A stretch of DNA of 12,410 bases from CAZDET01 sp964504335 (GTDB lineage Bacteria > Bacteroidota > Bacteroidia > Chitinophagales > Saprospiraceae), in contig CAZDET010000105.1 in NCBI GenBank assembly GCA_964504335.1, positions 1 through 12,410 on the forward strand, written 5' to 3'. The notes under the pieces are model-generated. The model saw only the letters and a list, made by a program, of their open reading frames with translations, did no database searches and had not been told where the DNA came from. The position numbers and the translations under genes are program-made. Positions 6,138-12,410 of this stretch are shown here, piece by piece. The number at the start of each line of letters is the position of its first letter. Position 1 is the stretch's first letter.

Positions 6138-7607
6138 ATGAGATTAATACTAATTGTTTCCTTCCTCGCAGGGAGCAGTCTCCTCCTTGCCCAGGAAGTG
6201 CCGCGAGTAGAGTGGGCCCCCGCCGAAAAACTCAATATGGATGCTTTCGTCGAGCGCATCCTGACAGCAGGCGATTGGGGCTCGGTATTGTTGCGTGGCC
6301 GCGTCGTACCGACGCTATCCGAGCCGATTTACTGGTTGGAGCGCTACGACAGCAGCGCCGCACTACAGTTCGTACTGGCGATCGATGAATTGGGTTTTCA
6401 GTTGTTAGAATCGCAAGTAGTAGGTGACCAGGTTTACTTGTTCGGGGCTCGTTACCCGGAGGAGGGCGTAGAGTTGGTGGCCCAGATAGTCAACCGCGAC
6501 TTGACACTAGATGGTGGCCTACGGGTGCTGCACCTTCTCCAGACGGATAAGGTGGAGTTGGTGGATTGGGTGGACTGGACCTTTAGTCCGGACAGCAGCC
6601 GGTTGTTACTCACCCATACCCTTCCGGGGGAAGGAAAGGACCCGGCGCGCTTTCAGCTGCATCTGTTCAACAAGTACTTGGAGCCCTACTGGTCACGCGA
6701 GCTGACCATCGATCTGCCGCCCGAGCGCGTGCTGATGATCGACCAAAGGCTGACCAACGAGGGGCGCGCCCTGCTCCTGATGGAACAATTTGGCACCATA
6801 ACGACCGCTAATACGCCACGGGTGCTCCTCCTGGTGGGCGCTACTTACGAAGCGGAGGCACCCTACTTGTTTGAATTGCCGGGGGATCAGCGCATCGTAG
6901 ATATAAAGATGCAATTACTGACCGACGAGCGGCTGCTGATTGCCGGTTTGTACAGTGTGTCTACCAATGTTTCGGCTCGGGGGGTGTATACTTTCAAAAT
7001 CCAACCCGAAACGGGCGAAGTGACCGACAGTCATATCCATCCCTTCAAATCGAGTTTCATTGAGGATGTCCAGAACGACAACCGGCTGTCGCGGGGAGTT
7101 AAAATACCCGAGTTACCCCGGTTTTCTTCGATCGATCTAAAGCTCGGCCCGGAAGGCGATTACTACCTCACAGCCGAGCAGCAATTCGCTACATTAGATG
7201 ATCGTCGGTACAATAATGATATTGTAGTCGTACACCTGGAGGCCGACGGCACCCTCGATTGGCAAACTTACGTCCCAAAATTCCAGCAACAGGGAGATGG
7301 CCGGGATCAATACGCCGGATTCCAGGCTACAATTTTGGAGGACCAATTCTATCTGCTGTTCAACTCCCACCCGAAGAATCTGGAGCAGGGTGATCTCAAC
7401 CGATTCAATTTTAGCCCTAACCGAAGCGCGCTTGTGCTCACACGCATCGATCCGGATGGTGATCCCGAATACCGTTCGTTGAGTACCAGCAAGGAAATCG
7501 GCACGGAAGCGGAGGTGCTAAGCAGCCTGGTGCTTCCAAACGGAACGGTTTTTCTTGGCAGCAGCCGTGGGCGCACGTTCCGGCTTGGACGAGTGGTATT
7601 GGATTGA
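6138..7607 (+). CDS. Exported protein of unknown function, paralog A (propeller-like)
   Basis: From the ATG at 6138 the protein has 489 residues and a clean signal peptide, MRLILIVSFLAGSSLLLAQ, so it is predicted to reach the periplasm or beyond. I do not recognise the family. The body alternates short beta-strand blocks with turns (GDWGSVLLRGR at 45-55, YLFGARYPEEG, WTFSPDSSRLLLTH, GVYTFKIQPETGEV), which suggests a beta-propeller. The C-terminal part has LEQGDLNRFNFSPNRSALV and ends FRLGRVVLD. There is no lipobox, membrane helix or obvious type IX C-terminal signal. The next gene is a clear paralog along the full length. An upstream extension to a GTG at 6015 is possible but would bury the signal peptide behind 41 residues. 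Real gene: near certain. Propeller fold: inference. Confidence 0.85.
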   Translation: MRLILIVSFLAGSSLLLAQEVPRVEWAPAEKLNMDAFVERILTAGDWGSVLLRGRVVPTLSEPIYWLERYDSSAALQFVLAIDELGFQLLESQVVGDQVYLFGARYPEEGVELVAQIVNRDLTLDGGLRVLHLLQTDKVELVDWVDWTFSPDSSRLLLTHTLPGEGKDPARFQLHLFNKYLEPYWSRELTIDLPPERVLMIDQRLTNEGRALLLMEQFGTITTANTPRVLLLVGATYEAEAPYLFELPGDQRIVDIKMQLLTDERLLIAGLYSVSTNVSARGVYTFKIQPETGEVTDSHIHPFKSSFIEDVQNDNRLSRGVKIPELPRFSSIDLKLGPEGDYYLTAEQQFATLDDRRYNNDIVVVHLEADGTLDWQTYVPKFQQQGDGRDQYAGFQATILEDQFYLLFNSHPKNLEQGDLNRFNFSPNRSALVLTRIDPDGDPEYRSLSTSKEIGTEAEVLSSLVLPNGTVFLGSSRGRTFRLGRVVLD

Positions 7608-7687
7608 AACTGTTAGGTTTTTTTTAAAATCTTAAAGCCACACATCTATCTGGTTGCGTGCAGGTTGTATTGAGTAAATCCAGTTAC

Positions 7688-9199
7688 ATGTCCCGTTTGA
7701 TCCTACTTCTACTCAGTCTGGCTGCCCTTTCTGCTGCCCGGGGGCAGGTTGCGCCCGATATATTCTGGGGGCCGATCGATAAGCCACCCGGTGGCACCGT
7801 TGTCGCCCGCGTTATTGCCGGAGGTGATTGGGGGGCCATCACGCTGCGCCTCCAAGAAAACCGCCGCCCCGAACAGCGCCGCGTCTGGCTGGAATCTTAC
7901 GATGCCGCGCTGCAGCTCCAGCGCCGGGAGCTGATCTCGGGTAAGGGCCTGGCCGTATCGGAAGTGCACTGGATCAAAGACCGGCTCTACGTGTTTGGCT
8001 CCCGCCGCAATTCGCAAGTCCTCGAATTGGTTGCCCAGCCGCTGGGCAGTGACCTGTTGCCCCAGGGCGATCCCATCGTCGTCCAACAACTACCTGCCGA
8101 GCTGCGACTCGACGGCCGGGCATTCGACTGGGAGTTTAGCAAAGACAGTAGCCAAATCCTCGTCTACTACCAGCTTGCGGATCGGGAAAACGGACTCGAG
8201 CAGTTTGCCCTCCACGTAATCGACAACGACTTTCGGGCAAACTGGTCGAAAACCGTAACCCTGGAATTCCGCGACGAAAACATATCGGTACAAGACTACC
8301 AGGTCGATGGCTACGGCCGGGTCTACGTGCAGGCGCGCCGCAAACGGCCGCTGGAGGACGGCGGTGACCTACCGGAGTTCCTGCTTTATACCTTTACCGA
8401 AAATACCGATCAGCGCCACCTGCTCAGCCCCGAATCGCCTCTGGTGACCAATCTCTCCTTCGGCCTCACGGCCCGCAACGAAGTAGTCGCCCTCGGCCTC
8501 TATAGCGAAGAAGCTACCTACACCGCGCGTGGCACCTATTACCTGCGCTTCGATCCGGTCACGGGCACCATCCGCGAGCAGGTGGCGCAGCCCCTCGATC
8601 TGACCTTTCTCGCCCAGGCCCAGCTCGATAACCCCTCCACCAAAGACCTCAAGACTCCCGAACTCTACCGCTACCGCATTCAGGATTTGGTCATGCGCTC
8701 CGACGGCGGAGCCGTGCTGCTGGCCGAGCAGGCCTTCGTGCGCGACCTCAACCGCTACCGCTGGTACCGATCGCCCTACGAAAGCGAGTTCCGCTTCAAC
8801 TTCAACGACATCATCCTGATGAACCTCGACCCGGACGGCAGCATCAACTGGAACAGCCGCCTGCCCAAACGGCAGGAGTCCACCGACGATTTCGGCTACT
8901 ACTCCTCCTTTGCCTACGCTACGGTGCGCGACAAGCTCTACTTCCTCTTCAATACCAACCCCCGCAACCTCAGCGGGGCCGACCTCAACAAGTACAACCT
9001 CAACACGGGGCGGGGCCTGCTGGTCGCTGCGGAGGTACAGCTCGACGGGACGTTCAAGTTCTACCCGCTCGCCGATCCCCGGCAGGTAGACGTCATCGCG
9101 CGCCCCCGGGTAAGCCGGCAGGTGGACGCGCGCACAGTCATCGTTTGCGGCGATTCCGGGCGGCGAAGCCGCCTCGGCCGCATCGTGTTTCGGAATTAA
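7688..9199 (+). CDS. Exported protein of unknown function, paralog B (propeller-like)
   Basis: The product is 503 residues from the ATG at 7688, with the signal peptide MSRLILLLLSLAALSAARGQ. It matches paralog A in order along its length: GGDWGAITLR (45-54) against AGDWGSVLLR, WLESYD against WLERYD, VFGSRR against LFGARY, ELVAQ in both, DWEFSKDSSQILV against DWTFSPDSSRLLL, YTARGTYYLRFDPVTG against VSARGVYTFKIQPETG, LYFLFNTNPRNLSGADLNKYN against a matching block, and a C terminus SRLGRIVFRN against FRLGRVVLD. It carries an insertion (DLNRYRWYRSPYESEFRFNF) not present in A. It is separated from A by 80 bases that include a run of eight Ts. A GTG at 7658 would add ten residues and is less likely. 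Codons here end in C much more often than in paralog A. Function unknown; an extracytoplasmic beta-propeller is my inference. Confidence 0.85.
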   Translation: MSRLILLLLSLAALSAARGQVAPDIFWGPIDKPPGGTVVARVIAGGDWGAITLRLQENRRPEQRRVWLESYDAALQLQRRELISGKGLAVSEVHWIKDRLYVFGSRRNSQVLELVAQPLGSDLLPQGDPIVVQQLPAELRLDGRAFDWEFSKDSSQILVYYQLADRENGLEQFALHVIDNDFRANWSKTVTLEFRDENISVQDYQVDGYGRVYVQARRKRPLEDGGDLPEFLLYTFTENTDQRHLLSPESPLVTNLSFGLTARNEVVALGLYSEEATYTARGTYYLRFDPVTGTIREQVAQPLDLTFLAQAQLDNPSTKDLKTPELYRYRIQDLVMRSDGGAVLLAEQAFVRDLNRYRWYRSPYESEFRFNFNDIILMNLDPDGSINWNSRLPKRQESTDDFGYYSSFAYATVRDKLYFLFNTNPRNLSGADLNKYNLNTGRGLLVAAEVQLDGTFKFYPLADPRQVDVIARPRVSRQVDARTVIVCGDSGRRSRLGRIVFRN

Positions 9200-9211
9200 A
9201 CCCTCCCTTTT

Positions 9212-9244
9212 CCCAAAACGGGCCGAATAACCCGTTCATTTGGG
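9212..9244. other. Imperfect hairpin downstream of paralog B
   Basis: CCCAAA (9212-9217) can pair with TTTGGG (9239-9244), and ACGGG (9218-9222) with CCCGT (9231-9235). A three-base bulge (9236-9238) and an eight-base loop complete it. There is no T-run after it, so a standard intrinsic terminator is not supported. A competing stem GGGC (9242-9245) with GCCC (9255-9258) overlaps it. It may end or process the paralog transcript. Confidence 0.35.
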
Positions 9245-9350
9245 CAATGATCCCGCCCGAAAAAACGTATTAGAATAATTATACGGTAGCTTTCAAGCGG
9301 GAACGGTAGGTCTTTGAGGGTCTACCAACCGAAGCACTAGAAACACAACT
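9245..9350 (+). promoter_or_regulatory. Likely promoter and leader region of purN
   Basis: This AT-rich stretch lies before purN. TAGCTTTC at 9287-9294 matches seven of eight positions of the Bacteroidota TAnnTTTG element, but no TTG is placed at the right distance upstream. The heptamer ACGGTAG occurs twice, at 9283-9289 and 9303-9309, exactly 20 bases apart. GGTAG (9305-9309) can pair with CTACC (9322-9326) in the leader. No purine riboswitch fold is evident. Confidence 0.35.
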
Positions 9351-9947
9351 ATGAACCTCGACGGGCTGAGGCACCGGATTGCGATCTTCGCGTCGGGTGC
9401 GGGCACGAACGCTCGCCAGATTATCGACTACTTCTCCAACCACCCCTCCATCCGGGTGGTTTTGGTGGTGTGCAACCGGCCACAGGCAGGCGTCTTGCAA
9501 CTCGCCGCGCAGCGATCCGTCGAAACCCTGTTGATCGATCGTGCTTCCTTCTACCACACCGAGGCCCTATTGGATGAATTGCGGCACCGCCGCGTTACCT
9601 TTCTCGTCTTAGCGGGCTTCCTGTGGCTCATTCCGCCTTATCTTGTCGACGCTTTTCGGGGGCGCATCCTCAACATACATCCTGCACTCTTGCCGCGCTA
9701 CGGCGGAAAAGGCATGTACGGCATGCGAGTACACGAGGCCGTCCACGCCGCCGGCGAGCGCGAGTCCGGCATCACCATTCACGAAGTGAATGAACGCTAC
9801 GACGAAGGCAGCATCGTGCTCCAGAAAAGCGTAGCCATCGATCCCGGCGATAATCCCGAAGCCATCCGACGCAAAGTGCAAGCGTTGGAGCATCAATATT
9901 TTGCCCCGACGATTGAAAAAATATTATTAGCCAACGATTTTCTCTAA
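9351..9947 (+). CDS. purN: Phosphoribosylglycinamide formyltransferase 1
   Basis: PurN transfers the formyl group of 10-formyltetrahydrofolate to glycinamide ribonucleotide, the third step of purine synthesis, in the cytoplasm. The 198-residue product has the phosphate-binding loop ASGAGTN (14-20), the catalytic block ILNIHPALLPRYGGKGMYG with Asn108 and His110, and SGITIHEVNERYDEGSIVLQ (139-158) with the expected Asp151. These match the Asn-His-Asp triad of the family. GKGMYG after the HPALLP motif is usual for the Bacteroidota form. Length is normal. The start at 9351 places ASGAGTN at the usual distance. The next gene begins 14 bases after the stop, so the two are probably co-transcribed. 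Confidence 0.95.
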   Translation: MNLDGLRHRIAIFASGAGTNARQIIDYFSNHPSIRVVLVVCNRPQAGVLQLAAQRSVETLLIDRASFYHTEALLDELRHRRVTFLVLAGFLWLIPPYLVDAFRGRILNIHPALLPRYGGKGMYGMRVHEAVHAAGERESGITIHEVNERYDEGSIVLQKSVAIDPGDNPEAIRRKVQALEHQYFAPTIEKILLANDFL

Positions 9948-9961
9948 CAACCCACCTCGTT

Positions 9962-12100
9962 ATGACCACAACACGTCTCCTTCTGGCATTGGTTTTGCTA
10001 GTAACCTGCTCGGTCAGCCTGTCCGCCCAGCAGTACAATTGGCGCAAGCACCGCTCCATCGCGGAGGATGCCGCCAAGGCCGGCGATCTCTACACCGCCG
10101 CGGAAAATTACCGCATGGCTTGGGAACAAAAGAAAAGTAAGAAAGACCTGCTCTTCGAAGCGGCCAAGAACTACCTGCACGTCCGCGATTACCGCGCCGC
10201 AGCGGAGGCCTACCAATACCTCGAAGGGGATACGAAGGCAGACCCACTCGTTGGGCTGAAGTACGCCCGTGCCCTCAAGCAGGATGGTCAGTACGATCGT
10301 GCGCGCGAGGTCTTTCAGCGCACCATAGAAAATTACTCCGGTGCTGATCGCACCATCCTGGAAGATATCATCCGCATCGAATTGCGCGGCATCGATCTGG
10401 CGCAGGAACTGGCGGCCCGCCCCGACCGGCGCTACGAGCTGAACCTGCCCGGTGCAGCCATCAACTCCGACGACAATGAATTTGCCCCCACGCCCGTCGG
10501 CACGGATCAAATCTTCTTCACCAGCACGATGGGCGGCCAGAGCCGCATCTACGAAAGCATGCGCCAGGGCCGCGACTGGACCAAAGCGAATACGCCCGAA
10601 GGATTCCCGGTCATCAACAACGGCCAGTACGCCGGTGGTACCATGAGCCCCGACGGGCAGCGCTTCTACTTTACCATCTGTAACGCCGACGGCGGCTGGA
10701 AGGGCCTCAATACCCGCTGTGAGATTTACGCTACCGACCGCTCGCCCAGCGGATGGAGCCAGCCCGAGCGCCTGCCAGAGTACATCAACATCGAAGGCAA
10801 AAACAATACCCATCCCAACGTCGTGCACGTGGCCGGCCGGGAGCTGCTCTACTTCGCCTCCAACCGCGACGGCGGCCGCGGAGGCATGGACCTCTGGTAC
10901 GCCGTACGCGACCTCGGCTCCGACCAGCTCGACTTCACCTTCCCGGTCAACCTCGGCCCGGCCGTCAATACCCTGGGCGATGAAATCACGCCCTTCTACA
11001 GCACCGACGAGCGCAAACTCTACTTCTCCTCCAACGGCCACGCCACCATCGGGGGCTTCGACGTGATGGTTTCGGAGGGTGACGAAATCAACTGGTCGGC
11101 CCCCCAAAACGTGGGTATCCCCATCAATAGCAGCGCCGACGACTACGGCTTCGTGCTCGATCGCACCGGTTTCGGCAACGGCTTCATCGTCAGTAACCGC
11201 GTCTTCGGCGGCCAAAAGATCAACACCCGCCACTCCGACATCTTCGAATTTGCCGTAGGTGGGCGCCAGATCACACTGCGCTCCAACGTCTACGACCAGT
11301 CCGCCGGCAGCCTGCTTAACAACATCAACGTCTCCCTCTACCAGATCTACGACAACGGCACCGAAAACCTCCTGGTCACCAAGGCCTTCCCCACGGGTAG
11401 CTACCTCTTCGAGCTGTTGCCCAACCGCCGCTATCGGGTAGAGGTGGCGCACCCCAATTTCGAAACGGCCAGCTACACCCTCAGCACCAACGATCCCAAC
11501 GTGCTCAACTACGGCCAGCCGCTCTTCCTCGAACCAGGAGCCGGTTTTGCCGGAAATACGAATCCATCAACGACCAACCCGAGCTACCCATCTACGAATC
11601 CCAGCTATCCAAGTACTAACCCGAGCTACCCGAGCACGAATCCCAGCTACCCAAGTACCAATCCCAGCTACCCGAGCACGTCGAACCCCAACCCGACGAC
11701 GCCGAGCTACCCAAGCACCAACGTCAACGTGCCGCCCACCAACCCCAATACCTCCATCAACACCAGCGGCCAGACTTACACCGCCCGCGGCACCTCCAAT
11801 AGCGACAACCTCAAATACGAAAGCAATGCCCCCCGTTACGAGGGCACGTACTACAAAGTGCAGCTCGTGGCAGTCGGCAAGTTCAACCCTGCCGCCACCC
11901 AATACCAGTCACTGCGCACCATGGGGACTATTGAAACGGAAGTCCTCCCCAACCGCAACCTTACACGCGTACTACTGGCCAACTTCTTCTCCCAGCAAGA
12001 AGCCCAATCGGCCCTGCAGCAGGCGCGCAATGCCGGCTTCGGCAGCGCCTTCCTAGTACGCTACGACAACGGCATCCGCTACGGGCGGGTGAATTTTTAG
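9962..12100 (+). CDS. PorE-like TPR / PD40-propeller protein with a C-terminal SPOR domain
   Basis: The 712-residue protein has a signal peptide (cleavage near SAQ, residues 21-23) and several regions in order. A TPR-like helical part spans about 25-150 (EDAAKAGDLYTAAENYRMAW, YARALKQDGQYDRAREVF). A PD40-type propeller spans about 160-430, with repeated signatures FTSTMGG, ASNRDGGRGGMDLW (299-312), FSSNGHATIGGFDVMV (355-370) and SNRVFGGQ. A probable carboxypeptidase-regulatory-like beta domain follows (about 437-522), then a Pro/Ser/Thr/Tyr linker with NPSYPST repeats (539-586). A SPOR domain covers about 629-705 (YYKVQLVAVGKF, then VLLANFFSQQEAQSALQQAR). TPR-PD40-CRD plus a peptidoglycan-binding end is the plan of PorE, a type IX secretion component, but PorE ends in an OmpA-like domain. 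SPOR domains bind denuded peptidoglycan. A role in anchoring an envelope complex is inference. Confidence 0.85.
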   Translation: MTTTRLLLALVLLVTCSVSLSAQQYNWRKHRSIAEDAAKAGDLYTAAENYRMAWEQKKSKKDLLFEAAKNYLHVRDYRAAAEAYQYLEGDTKADPLVGLKYARALKQDGQYDRAREVFQRTIENYSGADRTILEDIIRIELRGIDLAQELAARPDRRYELNLPGAAINSDDNEFAPTPVGTDQIFFTSTMGGQSRIYESMRQGRDWTKANTPEGFPVINNGQYAGGTMSPDGQRFYFTICNADGGWKGLNTRCEIYATDRSPSGWSQPERLPEYINIEGKNNTHPNVVHVAGRELLYFASNRDGGRGGMDLWYAVRDLGSDQLDFTFPVNLGPAVNTLGDEITPFYSTDERKLYFSSNGHATIGGFDVMVSEGDEINWSAPQNVGIPINSSADDYGFVLDRTGFGNGFIVSNRVFGGQKINTRHSDIFEFAVGGRQITLRSNVYDQSAGSLLNNINVSLYQIYDNGTENLLVTKAFPTGSYLFELLPNRRYRVEVAHPNFETASYTLSTNDPNVLNYGQPLFLEPGAGFAGNTNPSTTNPSYPSTNPSYPSTNPSYPSTNPSYPSTNPSYPSTSNPNPTTPSYPSTNVNVPPTNPNTSINTSGQTYTARGTSNSDNLKYESNAPRYEGTYYKVQLVAVGKFNPAATQYQSLRTMGTIETEVLPNRNLTRVLLANFFSQQEAQSALQQARNAGFGSAFLVRYDNGIRYGRVNF
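11576..11719 (+). repeat. 21-base coding tandem repeat (NPSYPST units)
   Basis: Five units of 21 bases run from 11576 to 11680, each encoding NPSYPST exactly. After a short interruption (SNPNPTTPSYPST), a sixth, imperfect unit ends at 11719. The peptide is identical in all five, while the DNA differs only at silent positions (AAC/AAT, CCG/CCC, TAC/TAT, TCT/AGT/AGC, ACG/ACT/ACC). It forms an extended, probably flexible linker between the beta domain and the SPOR domain. Confidence 0.9.
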
Positions 12101-12131
12101 CAGCCGGAAACGGCTTGCTTTATAGAGGTGG

Positions 12132-12168
12132 AAGGCCACCCCGGTGTTGTGGCTGGGGTGGCCTTTTT
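12132..12168 (+). terminator. Strong intrinsic terminator after the PorE-like gene
   Basis: AAGGCCACCCC (12132-12142) pairs perfectly with GGGGTGGCCTT (12155-12165) over eleven base pairs around a twelve-base loop. The last two stem bases begin a run of five Ts (12164-12168). It starts 31 bases past the stop at 12100 and ends the purN to PorE-like transcript. Confidence 0.9.
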
Positions 12169-12265
12169 GGTGGTTGGTATGTCGTGGTTTGGTAAGAAAC
12201 CGCAATGCGGATGTATGACTTATCGTTAGCTGCAATCTAGATCTAACAAACACAAATACAAACGC

Positions 12266-12273
12266 TAATTTTG
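12266..12273 (+). promoter_or_regulatory. Putative -7 element of the last gene
   Basis: TAATTTTG matches TAnnTTTG exactly and lies 25 bases before the ATG at 12299. It is the same octamer as the one before bamD. No TTG is found at 19-20 bases upstream, so the -33 element is missing or weak. The surrounding DNA is AT-rich, as expected for a promoter. Confidence 0.5.
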
Positions 12274-12298
12274 TTGTAAAAGCTACCAATCGCAATCC

Positions 12299-12410
12299 AT
12301 GAAAAACCAATTTGAAAATTTCATATATCAAAGAGTGAAAAAGCCAAGAGATCATGAGGTTCAAGAAATCTTGTCCATTTTCTCCGAGAAAAAATTTGAT
12401 AAGGGAGCTC
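12299..12410 (+). CDS. Start of a gene cut by the window end; possibly a Crp/Fnr-type regulator
   Basis: The reading frame is open from the ATG at 12299 to the window edge, giving 37 residues beginning MKNQFENFIYQRVKKPRD and ending FSEKKFDKGA. Short N-terminal helices leading to a lysine-rich strand and a KG turn are typical of the beginning of the cyclic-nucleotide-binding domain in Crp/Fnr-type regulators of Bacteroidota. The piece is too short to be sure. Codons are much AT-richer than in the preceding genes. It follows a strong terminator and its own promoter-like element, so it is an independent unit. Confidence 0.55.
   Translation, partial: MKNQFENFIYQRVKKPRDHEVQEILSIFSEKKFDKGA

Noticed and set aside
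7604..7625. T-run after paralog A as an intrinsic terminator
   Set aside because: Eight Ts follow (7618-7625), but the only preceding stem is a four-pair AAAC/GTTT without GC strength.
9998..11452. Long open frame on the minus strand opposite the PorE-like gene
   Set aside because: It mirrors strong codon bias of the plus-strand gene, its translation is a low-complexity Val/Gly/Ala/Asp-rich string without domains, and the plus-strand gene is well supported.
12186..12210. Small overlapping stems GGTTT/AAACC and CCGC/GCGG after the terminator
   Set aside because: Short, mutually exclusive and without a T-run; no support for an RNA gene or second terminator.
1..12410. Search for tRNA, rRNA, CRISPR arrays, insertion sequences or phage genes
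   Set aside because: No cloverleaf, spaced direct repeats, transposase motif or terminal inverted repeats were seen by eye; all sizeable intervals are covered by ordinary genes.

Overview
The window looks like chromosomal DNA from a member of the Bacteroidota, most likely of the Saprospiria/Lewinella type. The evidence is the gene set (a Bacteroidota-type omega subunit, the DUF4835/PorD family, a PorE-like propeller protein), promoter elements of the Bacteroidota form TAnnTTTG placed almost on top of start codons, and little use of Shine-Dalgarno sites. The exact genus is an inference. No tRNA, rRNA, insertion sequence, CRISPR array or phage gene was seen, and coding density is high, with no gene-free stretch above 300 bases.

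Layout. Bases 1-91 hold a degenerate 8-bp tandem repeat. A stand-alone seven-helix membrane protein (92-856, minus) diverges from an unrecognised soluble protein (956-1558, plus). This converges tail to tail on a DUF3137 membrane protein (minus, start probably at 2509). A 140-base divergent promoter region then leads into the best-defined operon: bamD (2649) - rpoZ/omega (3454, overlapping bamD by 14 bases) - coaBC (3810, TTG start) - porD/DUF4835 (5034). This order is familiar from Bacteroidota, where recN often comes next. Here recN is not seen. Instead there are two large paralogous exported proteins (6138-7607 and 7688-9199) of a family I do not recognise, with propeller-like repeats. Next come purN (9351) and, 14 bases later, a 712-residue PorE-like protein (9962-12100) with TPR, PD40 propeller, a probable regulatory beta domain, a seven-residue tandem repeat linker and a C-terminal SPOR domain. 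A strong intrinsic terminator (12132-12168) closes this unit. After it the sequence is visibly AT-richer and a new gene begins (12299, cut by the window end), possibly a Crp/Fnr-type regulator.

Functionally the window mixes housekeeping (RNA polymerase omega, coenzyme A and purine synthesis) with envelope biogenesis: BamD for outer-membrane protein insertion, PorD for type IX secretion, and a PorE-like periplasmic protein predicted to grip peptidoglycan through SPOR. The exported paralog pair lies between the two type-IX-like genes, which makes it the most interesting unexplained content. A link between the pair and secretion rests on position and export signals only.
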